From: Cryptomeria japonica
Lineage: Eukaryota > Streptophyta > Pinopsida > Cupressales > Cupressaceae
Assembly: GCF_030272615.1 (NCBI RefSeq)
Contig: NW_026728909.1
Location: forward strand, 1-64,000
DNA: 64,000 nucleotides
Direction: 5' to 3'
The notes below the pieces were generated by a model. The model was not told the DNA's origin. It worked only from the letters and a program-made list of their open reading frames with translations, and did not search any database. Position 1 is the stretch's first letter; the number at the start of each line of letters is the position of its first letter. The position numbers and the translations under genes were made by a program. This document shows positions 10,885-22,118 of this stretch, piece after piece.

Positions 10885-11890
10885 AATTGGGAAAGAAATC
10901 TAGACTCCTAAAGAGGAATTGCTTATCTACAAAGAGAAAATATTCTCAAGGAGTTTCAAGCCTTTTGCAAATAGGGAAGGGTTGCAAAGAAGATGTAAGG
11001 GAGTTTAGATTACTTTCTTAGAATTTCTTAGTCATAGTTAAAATTTTATGTATGATTACTTATTTTTAATCTCATTGTTTGAAACTAAGTATATACAAAG
11101 AAAAAAAATCTTAAAATAATCATAAAAAAAATCTCTGACTAGAAAATTTTAAATATTTAGAAAATATAGTTGTCCTTTTAGATTTGCAAATTTCTAAAAA
11201 AAACTTGTTCCCCTAGACCTGAATCGACATTTCAAGATATTCTTATTTCACTATTGATAATAATTTAGTCTATTTTTTTAAATCATAAGTTCATATTCCA
11301 CTACTTATTTAACATTTTTATTTGAAAGCAAATAATACCTATTTAAAAATTAAACCAATTTTTTGAAATTATTATAATATTAGTTACAAAAGTCAATTAA
11401 AATGTATATTTTTCAAATATTAAATTTTAAACTATTGATATGTTGAGTATTAATTAATAAGTTGTAATCTCACTTTTAATTATTGACAAACTTGAAAAAT
11501 TTATAAATACATTAATAAACATAAAATTTTAAAAATAGATTGAGAAACATTCATAAGAAAACAAAGTATATAATTTAGAAAAATGGATCAATCAAACAAA
11601 ATATCAAGTTTAACCAAAAGAAATTGTAAGCTTTTCCAATTTGATTCTATGAACTTAACATCTTCTTCAAATAATTTTTCTACAGTTTTTTTGTTTGAAC
11701 ATTATTTATTAATAAATTGTATTCTCACTTTTAATTACTAATAAACTTAAATAAATTTATAAATACATTAATAAGAATAAATTTAAAAAATAGATTTAAA
11801 AACATTTATAAGAAAACAAAATATATAATTTTTAAAAAGTGGGTCAATCAAACAAAATATCAAGTTTAAGCAAAAGAAATTCTATGAAGT
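10885..11890 (+). repeat. Dispersed AT-rich repeat, copy a
   Basis: Aligns in the same direction with 19205-19960, for example GAATTGCTTATCTACAAAGAG versus GAATTTCTTATCTACAAAGAG, then CAAATAGGGAAGG and TTTCTTAGTCATAGTTAAAAT. Within it, 11449-11640 is repeated at 11705-11890 with a ~256-bp offset (TAAATACATTAATAA, CATAAGAAAACAAA, GGTCAATCAAACAAA). No coding potential. The type of element is unknown. Confidence 0.7.
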
Positions 11891-11969
11891 TAACATCTTT
11901 ATCAAGATAATTTTACATCTTCCGATTTGATTCTTAGGGTACCTTGGCTTTTCAAGTCACTGAAATAGT

Positions 11970-12245
11970 TAGAATCAAAAACTGGCCAGCTATTACCTAG
12001 AGTCATTTCATGTATTCAATGCAGGTTTGAGTTCTGATAAACCAGGGCTCTCGTAGCATCCACGGCTTCTCAGCCGGGTCCATGCTAGTTTGCTTCCTTC
12101 TGAAGTTATTACGGTCGAAAACTGGGCAGCGGTTACCTGAAGTCAAGTCATGCACTAAATGCAACCTGAAGTCAAGTCATGCACTAAATGTAAGTTTGAA
12201 TTCTAATAACAAGGGCTTTCGTACGATGCATTGACAATTCTATGA
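11970..12245 (+). promoter_or_regulatory. Duplicated TLP-B upstream module
   Basis: A ~120-150-bp upstream module occurs twice in a row: 11975-12095 and 12115-12240. Each has a CTGG(C/G)CAG step, TTACCT.(G)AAGTCA, a GTTTGA(G/A)TTCT(G/A)ATAA step and a GGGCT.TCGTA step. The second has an extra internal 28-bp tandem repeat (ACCTGAAGTCAAGTCATGC twice). TLP-C has the same pair, spread wider. Roles in expression are inferred only from position and conservation. Confidence 0.6.
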
Positions 12246-12247
12246 AT

Positions 12248-12420
12248 ACAATACATGTTACACATTTTATGCATATAATACATGTTGCATATACATATAA
12301 CTGCATCTAGATGCATCTTAGAATCTTATTCATACAATGCATGTTACACATCCTATGCATATAATGCATTTTACATAGACATATAACTACATGCAGATGC
12401 ATCGTAGAAGCTGGATAGAC
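12248..12420 (+). repeat. 86-bp tandem repeat rich in ATGCAT words in the TLP-B promoter
   Basis: Two ~86-bp units start at 12248 and 12334 (ACAATACATGTTACACAT and ACAATGCATGTTACACAT). They contain many ATGCAT or TGCATA words, resembling RY-type CATGCA elements. They lie between the upstream module and the TATA-proximal segment. TLP-A and TLP-C lack this insertion. Confidence 0.7.
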
Positions 12421-12494
12421 AGTGCCCTCGTACGTCACACTACTGCTCAGACTGAGTCCATGCTTCCTTCGTGTCTGCCCGGGAGATCTTTTCC

Positions 12495-12503
12495 TATATA
12501 AAT
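12495..12503 (+). promoter_or_regulatory. TATA box of TLP-B
   Basis: TATATAAAT in a CCTATATAAATGATGAAT context, about 66 bases upstream of the start codon, at the same spacing as in TLP-A and TLP-C. Confidence 0.8.
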
Positions 12504-12568
12504 GATGAATCCTTCTTCATATACTCAATCTATCCATCTTCATTCGACCGTTCAATACAGACGGTATA

Positions 12569-13352
12569 ATGGCAACAGTATCAGATCTTGTGCTTATTCT
12601 TGTGGCTGGACTGGCTATATATCTTCAGATGCAAGGTAAGCTGTATTGGTAACATAAGAGTTTTAGATTGAATACACTATATATCCGAGGTTCACAATAA
12701 TAATATGCGTGTGTTTTTTGTTGCAGAGGCGGCAGCAGTTAAGTTTGAGATAACGAACCAGTGCGGGTACACGGTTTGGGCGGCAGGATTACCCGGCGGA
12801 GGGCAGCAGCTTGACCAGGGTAAGACATGGACCGTCGATGTGCCGGCAGGGACAAAGGGAGCAAGATTCTGGGGCTGAACCGGCTGCTCTTTTGATGCGA
12901 GCGGCCGAGGAACCTGTCAAACCGGTGACTGCAACGGCCAATTGAGCTGCCAGGTCTCGGGAGGCGTTCCCACCACGCTGGCTGAGTACACCCACAATGG
13001 AGATGGCAACAAGGACTTCTACGACGTCTCCCTGGTGGACGGATTCAATGGTCCTCTCTCCATCAATCCTACAAACGAACAGTGCACTGCCCCTGCATGC
13101 AAAGCCGACGTCAATGCTGTTTGCCCTGCTGAGTTGAAGGTGAATGGCGGATGCAATAGTGCCTGCACTGTCTTTCAAACTGACCAGTATTGCTGCAGAG
13201 GTGCCTATGTCGACAACTGTCCTGCCACAAACTACTCGATGATCTTCAAGAACCAGTGCCCTCAGGCCTACAGTTATGCCAAGGATGATACTTCCAGCAC
13301 TTTCACCTGCCCTTCTGGAACCACTGACTACAGTATTGTATTCTGTCCCTAA
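12569..13352 (+). pseudogene. TLP-B: thaumatin-like (PR-5) gene with one premature stop
   Basis: Exon 1 is 12569-12635 (67 bp, signal peptide), the intron 12636-12726 (91 bp, GT...AG), exon 2 12727-13352 (626 bp), the same exon lengths as intact TLP-D. The only obstruction is TGA at 12876-12878, codon 73, where TLP-D has CGA (Arg) in FWGR-TGC. This Arg is the R of the REDDD motif that forms the acidic cleft. A single C-to-T change explains it. All downstream cysteines and the C-terminal DYSIVFCP are kept, so loss of function looks recent or the stop may be an allele or base error. The divergent partner TLP-A starts 2.37 kb away. Confidence 0.92.
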
Positions 13353-13600
13353 ATCTATATAGGAGTATGCTCATCTACATCCTAATAATCAGCTATGAGT
13401 GTATCACCTCCGTATTTAGTATCTGATATATGGTGGCATAAACTATCACTCGGTAGTCATATAAATAAGCCATCATTTGTTGTAAGGCGTTAGATGCAAT
13501 TTTGAAGTATCACAGTTTACTATAAATAAAAGTCCAGTATTCTAATGGGCAATTTGAAATAGGTAATTCATATGCAATATCTTTTTATAAATGTCTTTTA
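13353..13600. other. 3' flank of TLP-B shared with the other TLP copies
   Basis: Contains the phrases GTATTTAGTATCTGATATATGG and AAATAAGCCATCATTTG found downstream of TLP-A, TLP-C and TLP-D. It is probably 3' UTR and proximal flank. I did not identify a firm polyadenylation site. Confidence 0.6.
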
Positions 13601-13604
13601 TTAT

Positions 13605-14690
13605 TTTAGTAGGGAAGGGGTCCTAAACCCTTACAAAAAAAACAAATAAACTAGAGAGCAACGACACAATCGCTGGCATTGGATAGCCAACACCCCAGAA
13701 AGCATAGAAACAACTCTCAAAAGTAATAAAACACTAACAATACCCACATAACTAAACATAATAACCCTCTCCAACTTCCTACTATCCATAATACAACTAC
13801 TAGCATATAACTAAAAAGAGTTCATAATAGTATCAGAGTACTTAATCCACATGAAAACACCCAACATAAGGCATGTAGGCCTGTTTAGATAAAAGTCCAT
13901 GTTAAAACTAATACTATCAGCTTTTGAAATCAACGCAGACCAAAAAAAAGCACCAACCCAATAGCATCCTACTCATCCTTGATGACGTTCCATTCCCGCA
14001 CAAGACACTACATCAGTTCCTTCTAGATCTTAGGTTACAACATGTCCTCTTTCTGCTCCTGTTGCAGGTTGACATCCTTCATCTTTTTTGCTTTTTTCTT
14101 CATCTTTCTCTATCTCAAGACAAACCCCATAACGACATTCTGCATAATTCATCAGTAATAGCACATAGGGAATTCAAGGCCTCTCCCATTAGCTGATGTC
14201 CTTGCGTATATTCATCCATCTTCGCTTTAAGGTTCATGACCTTAACTTGTAGGTTAATTATCTAGTTTTGCTATTATTTGATGCTAAAATTCTCCTCCTC
14301 GGTAGGAGAGTCCTGAGAACAGGGCACCATTTCCACATCCTAAAAAAGTATTTTGAAGCAAGGATTTTTGTTTCGAATCAACCTTGTCCTCTAGAGAATC
14401 ACTTAAACCCTTTGAATCCTCCTTACTGTCCTCCCCTTGTTCCTCCCCTTCCACCTGAAATTCCTCATCCCCCCCCCCCTCCTCACTAGAGCTCCTGAGT
14501 TGTCATCATCATCAAGGGTAAAAGCCTTTGCCGGTTCAGGGGAAACATCTTCGGTTTCAATTTGTTTTTCTTGTCTTTGGCGAGCAGATGAGCCAACCTT
14601 CTTTCACCAAAGTGACCCTCCTATTTCTCCTTTTCATGTAGGTTATCTTTCACCTAATCTCATAGTTCTTACAAGATGAAAAATCAGACA
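13605..14690 (-). mobile_element. Probable retroelement-derived insertion in the TLP-B 3' flank
   Basis: This segment has no counterpart in the otherwise homologous 3' flank of TLP-A, where the matched blocks are ~0.8 kb closer together. Its left end read on minus is GTTTAGGACCCCTTCCCTAC followed by A/T-rich sequence, like the 3' end of a plant non-LTR retroelement. The minus-strand frame near 14520-14600 encodes an acidic tail (EDVSPEPAKAFTLDDDDNSG) similar in style to the tail of the ORF at 36076-36312. A C-run of 12 lies at 14469-14480. The family assignment is tentative. Confidence 0.45.
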
Positions 14691-15129
14691 CCAATAATAT
14701 CTATACTACCTATTAGGGCATGAGTGTATTCGCATGAGTTTTTTGACAAATTTTTTTTACCTTTTATCTTAAATTTATTTAATAGTAAACATGATTTTTT
14801 TATATTATTTCCAAATTGATGTCTCCCAACATTTTTTCAAATAGATATATTTAAAATATCTATACTAATTTTATTTACATTATTCAGTTTATGTTTATTT
14901 GAAAATGTATTTTGATTACTTAAGGGTTATTTTATAGTTTTAACTTAAAAATTGTTTAATTTACTTAAGCATAATTTAAAGACAAATTTATTTTATTGAC
15001 GTTTTTTTCTTATTCTTATTTAAACTTAAATTTTATTTAGAAGTTATTTAAAAAATATATATATTTTATTTTATTTTACTTGAATGTTGTTTTATATTTT
15101 TTATTTTAAATGTGTGTTATTGATGTATT
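14691..15129. other. AT-rich spacer, nothing recognised
   Basis: Dominated by T- and A-runs (for example near 14990-15110). No ORF or structured element that I can support. Confidence 0.5.
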
Positions 15130-15420
15130 TACTTTTATGTTTGTAGTAAGAATATGCAACTCCTTGATGTGACCAAGACACATGGTTTGGATTAAATGGA
15201 AGAAGAATTTATAAATGAATATACCCAACACAAAAATGATGTACATTTTAATATGTATTGTAATAAACCAATTCATAATAATGGATCCTAATAGATTTGC
15301 ATGGATAATAAATTTAAAATTTTTAAACTATAATAATAAGATGGGAGAATTTTTTCTTAATTATATATTGCATATGAATTACCTTTATCACATTATTGAT
15401 GAGATGATAGAAATTTTTAT
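15130..15420 (-). repeat. Inverted homologue of the TLP-A 3' flank
   Basis: Its reverse complement aligns with 8150-8450 (AATGTGATAAAGG, TCTCCCATCTTATTATTATAG, TCCATGCAAAT, GTC.TGGTCACATCAA). It marks the outer part of an inverted duplication centred between TLP-A and TLP-B. Homology stops exactly where the gypsy LTR begins on the other side. Confidence 0.85.
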
Positions 15421-18080
15421 GTATATTATATTATCAAACACTTAACAATTTAATCCCACAACAACCTATCCATAAAATATCCCCAAATCAAAGTCTCCAA
15501 ATCTACATTGAAAGAGGATGCCCATGAATCTAGTTGTGATAATTATATCATTTTTTATTGATGTACTTACATAACATATATTACATTAAAAATGAAGAAA
15601 TCAAATATAATAGGTACTGCAAACCATTGCATATGTCAATGTCACATGATGTGTTGTTGTGATGACTAACCCTAGAACCTTAGTTAATATTATAATAATA
15701 TTAATTTTGTTCAAAGAGAAATAATGTGAGTAACAAATTGTGAAGGGTACTTAACCATCAATACATTCTCTCACGATGCTTCAAGCTCTAACAAATAAGC
15801 AACCATAAAAAAATCTTTAAAAAATGCATAAAATAAATTAGATAATGAAAAACTCAATACCTTATTTCACATCATCAATTTGTTAGCCTTTTCATCAAAC
15901 CTCATGCAAAATCCCCTATTTGGACCATGGTAGCTAGATGGATCTATGGTTCCCAAATGGGCCCATGGCATCTAGTTGGGTCTGTGGCACCCAAATGTGA
16001 CCATGAAACCTAAAATAGTTTTATCGTAGGGTTAACCTAAGTAATTTTTCATGTGCATATTCAACAATCACAAAATCAAGTACATAGTAAAGTCGATGTG
16101 GCCTACCTCGTGCATGTAGGTTCCCTTTGTGGTGTGTTACCATAATATCTATATCTTGAGTAGTTGACACTCTCTCTTATGTGACATCTTTTCTCTCAAG
16201 ATAGTGTGGACCCCTCTACGATACACTAAACTAAATAAGACAAAAAGATTCATGAAAAGTTAAATAAATTCAATATTTAAGAGATAAATTCTCTCAAAAC
16301 ACTAATTTAGCATGGATCAATCATTTCATCATAACTTGAGCTAGAGAGCTCCAATTTGCATGTTGATTGTTGCATTGGAATTGTTATTTTGCTCTTGTTC
16401 TTACCAAATGCTATTTAATATAGTATTATTTTATTAATGACTATATTGGTATTTCTCATCACTTATTTTCATAATTCAAAATGGTATACATGATACCATG
16501 CTTCTACATACATAAAGAGAAAGAAAAAATAAGGGGCATGTATCTACCTTCAAATTTTGTCACTCTTAGTAAGAATTTTGTACATGATTTTGATTTCACT
16601 AACAAAGTGGTTTTGCATAATCCTATTCCTAACATTGTATTACATGTATCAAGCTAAATTGGGGAAATTTTTTGAATACCTTTATGAGTATCCCTTTTAC
16701 GTGAATATTTAATTTCTTGCACTTTACCTTGCATATTCATGTAGTGGAATATGACCGCTTAAGTGAAGGTTAAATGTAGTGTCACAAATTATACTCCTTA
16801 ATTGTGAGCCCAATTTTAAACTGTCCCTAGCACTTTAGTTTTCCACTCCCCTAGGAATTTTAAATACCATTTCTAGCCTTGAATTTAACTCCCAATTCAA
16901 GAAGATGGGTCCTATTCTATTTTAAATTTCAAAACATCTTATTTCACATATTAATTTTCATCAATTGAAAAAATTATGACCAGGTCTAATATTAGGGCCC
17001 TAATATCGCACATCTCACTTTTCTAGAGCCTATTTTGGTGGGACTAATCAAATTAACACACATATCCTAACAAGAAATACCCAAAATTTTGGGTATTTTT
17101 AGTTTTAGCTATGACATTTTAGAATATGGTTGAGCAATTTTTTAATATAATTATTTTATGTCAATTTTTTATCAACATTAAGCTTGTAAATCATATATAA
17201 GAAATTAAATTTATTTAGTTGTGATATCAATCAAATATTATTCTTATCCTTATGATTCATTTGTTCTTGAGTTGATTTATGCGTCACCTTTGATTGTCTC
17301 ATCTACTATTCACTCTAATATATTTAAGTCAGTCTCTTATTTATGTTTGTTTATTTATTTGATTGCAGCAATACACATGCATAAGGGTCAGAGTACACAC
17401 TATTTTTTAAGACCCAACTTGGCTATACATGGAAGTGGGAATCACAAAATGGGGCTTCACTAAGGAAAGCCTAGGTATATATCTATAACACCATTTTTTA
17501 TCTCTTTTGTGTATGAATAGGTTTAGATACATGTTGTAAGCCCAGTTTGTAGGTATAGGAGCATTGAGATGTCTAAGAAAAAGATTACCAAAGAAAAACT
17601 AGGAGAAAATGTCTCGACTATGGAACCTCGCACCATTGTCCTATTCGTTTGAACTAAAGTTTTGGGGGCTTGTAGTTTGGATCCTTTGGATACCATATCT
17701 AACACTCTCTAGCACTCTAACATTTTTCTAGACTAGGGTACCTAGGACACTTAATCGACTGTTTTAGGCTCAAATTTCTACCATAGGTGCACCTTTGAAT
17801 CCCAATTTTACGTGTATAATTATAAATAGTTTCTTACTTGTTTATTGGTCTATTTTACCCATTTATATGATAATTTACTTTTTTCTTGAGGACCTAATTA
17901 GCTCACATCTAAGTCAATAAATTGATTTTTCATGCAATAAATGATTAAATCCTAGGTTTCTTGACTCTTTTTGAGTAATATTTATTAAAGAATAACACCT
18001 TTGTGGCTTGTATTCAAACATTTTATGGAGGAGAGTTTGATTATGATTAAATTACTAGCTATATTTCATCATCTTTCTTC
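15421..18080. other. Repeat-like intergenic DNA without recognisable genes
   Basis: Contains a short tandem repeat at 15919-16010 (units of ~37 bp beginning TTTGGACCATGG, AAATGGGCCCATGG, AAATGTGACCATG). Otherwise only scattered short ORFs with no protein features. Old transposon relics are likely but I could not classify them. Confidence 0.4.
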
Positions 18081-18625
18081 CATATCAAACACTAAGTAAT
18101 TTGAAAAGTTCCATTCCATAAAGAATCAAACTTCCCATTTTCTCTTTTAGGTTCCCTCTTTTTATCCCATAACATACTAGATCTCTTACCATGAAATTCC
18201 TTTGTTGAGCTCTTATGTCAAATTTTTTCTTTACCTTGGCTTGATGTAGGTAAATTCTATCAATCATGTCTTCTCTCTAGGTTATTTGATCTTAGTGAGA
18301 TACCTTCTTATTTTCTCTAAGGTACTTTAAAATAATTGATCTTCTATAATAGCTATAATCTAATAGCTAATAGATCTAGAAGAAAAGGAAAAGCATTACC
18401 TATTCCATGTACAAACTCAAAAGGCGACATTCCTATTTCCATCTTTGGTCTAGTCATATATGCCCACAATACTTCATATAGTTTCATGTGCCAATTCTTC
18501 TAATTTTAGTCCACCAATTCTTAATGATAACAACTAAATGATGGTTACTCAACTCAGCTTGCCCATTCCCTTCAAACTAATGACATATAGAATGGCATAA
18601 AGTCACTCCATACTTTTAAGAAAAT
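18081..18625 (-). pseudogene. Ty3/gypsy integrase C-terminal remnant
   Basis: Read on the minus strand, 18620-18360 shows a degenerate NGQAELSNHHLVVIIKNWW segment, matching the NGQAE-x2-N-x2-L motif that follows the last catalytic Glu in gypsy integrases. The open stretch 18085-18267 (QAKVKKKFDIRAQQRNFMVR, then DLV) matches the usual C-terminal K-x2-FD-x-KA-x2-R-x-F-x2-GDLV pattern. Several stops and frameshifts are present. It is a solitary fragment, with no RT next to it. Confidence 0.7.
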
Positions 18626-18934
18626 AAAGATAATTTGATGAAGGATTGATATGATCATTCCAAAAAGTTGAGATCAAGTTCCTAACAACATCTTCAAACC
18701 TATCAAATTAAGGATCTCTAAATATAATTTCACAATTACCTTCTGAGGAACTATCATTCGTAACCTTTCTCCTTTTCACATATTGTGTTGGTGTCTTTCT
18801 ATTGAAACCAATCTTAGCTGAAAGAGAAGAGATTTGTATTTCTTTTGACATATTTTCACTTAAAATAGATGCCAATGTTAGTTTGAATAAGGACACTTCC
18901 TAACTATTTCTTAATTAGCACATATTCACATTGT

Positions 18935-19210
18935 TAAGTTGAAGGAACACAATCCACTATGAGAGGGGGTGAATCAGTTGATCGTGTAGGAATTTGATTT
19001 TTCAAACTTACAAACACTAAAGATATAAATCAAGGATTTAAATACAGATAAATGTTGAACACACATGCACAAAATAATAATACGTACAACATAATATGTA
19101 TGAGGAAAATCCACTATAGGGAAAATCCTCGGTGAGAAGAGCTACTAGGGTCTATTGCCCTAATCCAGCCTCATAGTGAAAATGTTTTGATTACAAATTT
19201 TATTTAATTT
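18935..19210. mobile_element. Fragment resembling a copia LTR end
   Basis: The phrase CACTATGAGAGGGGGTGAATC and the later GAGGAAAATCC...GGTGAGAAGAGCTACTAGGG closely resemble the left part of the LTRs at 37612 and 46937 (ACCACTGAGAGGAGGGTGAAT and GGTGAGAAATGCTGTTGGAG). No partner LTR, PBS or target duplication was found, so this is a truncated relative. Confidence 0.6.
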
Positions 19211-19960
19211 TTCCAAACTCCTAAAAAGGAATTTCTTATCTACAAAGAGAAAAAATTTCTTAAGGAGTTTAGACCTTTCTCCAAATAGGGAAGGCTTGCA
19301 AAAAGATATAAGGGAATTTAGATTACTTTCTTCAAATTTCTTAGTCATAGTTAAAATTATATGTATGATTATTTAGTTCTAATCTCATTGTATCAAAATA
19401 GGGACATACAAAGAAAAAAATAGTTTAAAAAATTTGACTAGAAAATGTTAAATATTTATAAAATATAATTGTCCATTTAGATTTGCTAATTTTTGGGAAC
19501 TTTCCCTCTAAGACTAAGTTGACATTTCACCATATTCTTATTTCACTAATTATTTAACATTTTTAATTTGAAAACAAATAATATCTACTTAAAAATTAAA
19601 CCACTTTTTTGAAATTAATATAGCATTAGTTACAAAAGTTAATTAAATTTATATTATTCAAACATTAAGTTTTAAAATAATTGATATGCTCAAACTTAAT
19701 TAATTAATCATATTCTCACTTTAAGTTACTAACAAACTTGAGAAATTTATAAATACATTAATAAGAATAAAATTTAGAAAAAGGATTTAGAAATATTCAT
19801 AAGAAAACAAAGTATGTAATTTAGAGAAGTGGGTCAATCAAACAAATATCAAGTTTACGCAAATGAGAAGAAGTAAAAGAACAACTCATTTTTTTTTATC
19901 TTAGTTGTAGATTTATTTTTTTAATAAGAAATTGTAAGGGAATTTCTATTTGATTATATG
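19205..19960 (+). repeat. Dispersed AT-rich repeat, copy b
   Basis: Same-direction homologue of 10885-11890, lacking one unit of that copy's internal ~256-bp duplication. Moderate divergence and many small gaps indicate an old duplication. Confidence 0.7.
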
Positions 19961-21220
19961 AAAATAACATCTTCATCAAACAATTTTACTAAAGTTTATA
20001 CTTGAACTCTATTTACATTATTTAAAACTAGCACTTGCACCAAAACAAGGTGCAAGGATTAAGCCGATAGTAATATATATATTTTGAATAATATATTGGA
20101 GGGTACAATATAGCTTGGTGTATTCCTCACAATTCAAACAAAAACAATGATGATGGAAGATAAATAACAAAGAAATTTTGAAAAGAGAAATGAATTCTTT
20201 TGGTAGTTCATTAATCTATATAGAGAAACATCCATAAAAATTCTATTTCAATATTTTATTAACATGTAATTTTTCCTTCTAGCATCTATTGCATTGCTAA
20301 GAAAATTTATCAAATTGGAGGATAAGAAGAAACATTAAATTTTAAACCTTGAACCTTACTTATAAATGTGAAACCTTCACATATAAACCCTAATACTTAG
20401 ATACCTTGAATCTTGTCTTCCATTAAACTTAAACAATACAACATAGGATATAAAAATATCTCTCTCTCTCTGCCCTCTCTTTATATATATATAGAGAGAG
20501 ACTTCAAATATCAAATAGGAAAACATTAAATCCCAAATCTCACCCTAACCCTAATTAATTTGTAACTCTATTTTAAATCTAACACTAACCTTGATTTTAC
20601 CTAAACTTTGATCCTAAGAATAACTTTAAAAAATAAATGTAACTCCAAGAATCGTAATTAATGTTTCCTAATTAATCTCAACATAATAGGTACTATCATT
20701 TTAAAGTAATTTTTTTTTTTTTTTTTTTTTTCTTCCCTCCCATTGTAATTAGAATAGATCAATTATTTCTTAAATGAAAATTATTAAATACAATGTTTTA
20801 TAACTTTTACCATTTGAAAATAATAAATTTTTTAAATTTAACTGTTAATATCATATCATTCCTCATGATTCTTCACCCACGTGAGGCTTTGCTCTTTGAA
20901 AAGAATGGTGGTATCAATATCCATGTGCATAGAATGGTGGCGGTTTTTGAGCCCTAGACCTCGAGTTAAACACCTTAGATGTTTGTAATTTATTTACTTT
21001 GTTAATTTATATGATAAATAATACATTTTCATATCAAAGAAATAAATTATAAATTGTAAAATTATTATAATTTCAAATTTAAAAACAAGTTTAATTATTT
21101 TAAATATATTATATATTTTCACAATTACATTTTAAAGAATCTTTCTCTTTACCCTTGGAAGAGATAGATGGCAATAAAACTTTAAAAAAATTTATGAAAT
21201 GGTGTGGAAAGTAAAAAAGG
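19961..21220. other. AT-rich intergenic DNA with microsatellites
   Basis: No gene recognised. 20459-20505 is a (TC)n run, CTCTCTTTATATATATATAGAG-type palindrome and GA run. A T-run of more than 20 lies at about 20709-20731. Confidence 0.6.
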
Positions 21221-21227
21221 CATACAT

Positions 21228-21308
21228 ACCTTACCTTCTTGTGGGATTTGAATTTGTCACTTCTCTTTTAAAAGCACAATTTCTCTACCACTAGACCAAC
21301 TTAGACAT
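21228..21308 (-). other. tRNA-like sequence (tRNA pseudogene or SINE head)
   Basis: On the minus strand the sequence reads AAGTTGGTCTAGTGGTAGAG (A-box-like), then about 35 bases later ACAAATTCAAATCCCAC, a degenerate B box (GGTTCRANNCC type). Spacing fits a tRNA. The acceptor stem and the B box are not intact, so I do not call a functional tRNA. I saw no clear SINE tail. Confidence 0.45.
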
Positions 21309-21923
21309 ACAAATACAAGTAGTAAAATGTTATGTTATAAATCATTTACCATTTTTTCACCATGAGAAAGTGAGAAACCAAAAACGGAAAGAAAGTCTTA
21401 GGCAAACGGAAAAAGTAAATAAAATCGACAGAATTTCAGCGTGAAAAATGTTGAAACACAACGTATTATTCCTCTGCAAGGTGAGGGCAAAAGAGAACAC
21501 AATAGTGCACGCTCAAGAGGAGTGTCTGCCGGGGAAAGGAATTTTAACTAAATATGCTCTATTCAGACCTGTTTTTAATGAAGAGAAGGCCCTTTGTTTC
21601 CTTTCTTTAACTAGCTTATGTTGCTTATTACAGTATTTGTATAGCTAAACAAAGTACAGATATAGAATTTTCACAAGCCGTTGCAACTGCGATTTGGTGA
21701 CAAAATCATTTAGTCAATATCATATATACATCCGTTTACAAGTTCAATGAAACCCTAAATCCATGGCCGAAAAGAACCAAAAGTGTATAGAGGAAATAAG
21801 AATGATCAGTAAGCAATGGATGAGGCCCTGTGGATCGGGTACACGAAGCCCTAAACCCATGACCTTAAAAACATCAAAAACACAAATCATAAAGCATAAG
21901 ATTCTTTTGTTTTCTCAAATACC
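21309..21923. other. Unique-looking sequence without recognised gene
   Basis: The 21448-21648 plus-strand open frame shows no motif I know. Two similar phrases (ACCCTAAATCCATGGCC and GCCCTAAACCCATGACC) occur near 21752 and 21849. Confidence 0.4.
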
Positions 21924-22118
21924 CTAACTATAATCTTGTTTTGCCCTCCCTAAGTTCGACATGATCATCTTGAATTCTTGACAATCAACCGAGCCATTCC
22001 CATCACAGTTCGCGCTTCGAATCATCAACTCGCACTCCTCTATGGTGCTAGTCCTCCCCGAGATTCCTGAGAATCCCGTGAAGCTCCTCTGAAGAAAATG
22101 AAGAACTCGCCACAACAA
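21924..22118 (-). pseudogene. Calmodulin-like (EF-hand) gene fragment
   Basis: The C-terminal 40 residues of this minus-strand frame read EECELMIRSANCDGNGSVDC then QEFKMIMS. This is a helix-loop-helix with a near-canonical EF-hand calcium loop, except that the first loop position (normally Asp) appears as Asn or Cys depending on alignment. The arrangement E-E-C-x2-MI-R-S before the loop is typical of the last EF-hand of plant calmodulin-like proteins. No other EF-hand is found upstream, and the copia element at 22305 lies just beyond. It is most likely a truncated relic. Confidence 0.6.

Noticed and set aside
12789-13178. A minus-strand open frame antisense to TLP-B; similar antisense frames lie over TLP-A, TLP-C and TLP-D.
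   Set aside because: It is a shadow of GC-richer exon 2. It is open only by codon bias and has no domain.
20459-20505. TC/TA/GA microsatellite palindrome as a possible structural signal.
   Set aside because: Simple-sequence repeats of this kind are common in AT-rich plant DNA and nothing adjacent gives it a role.
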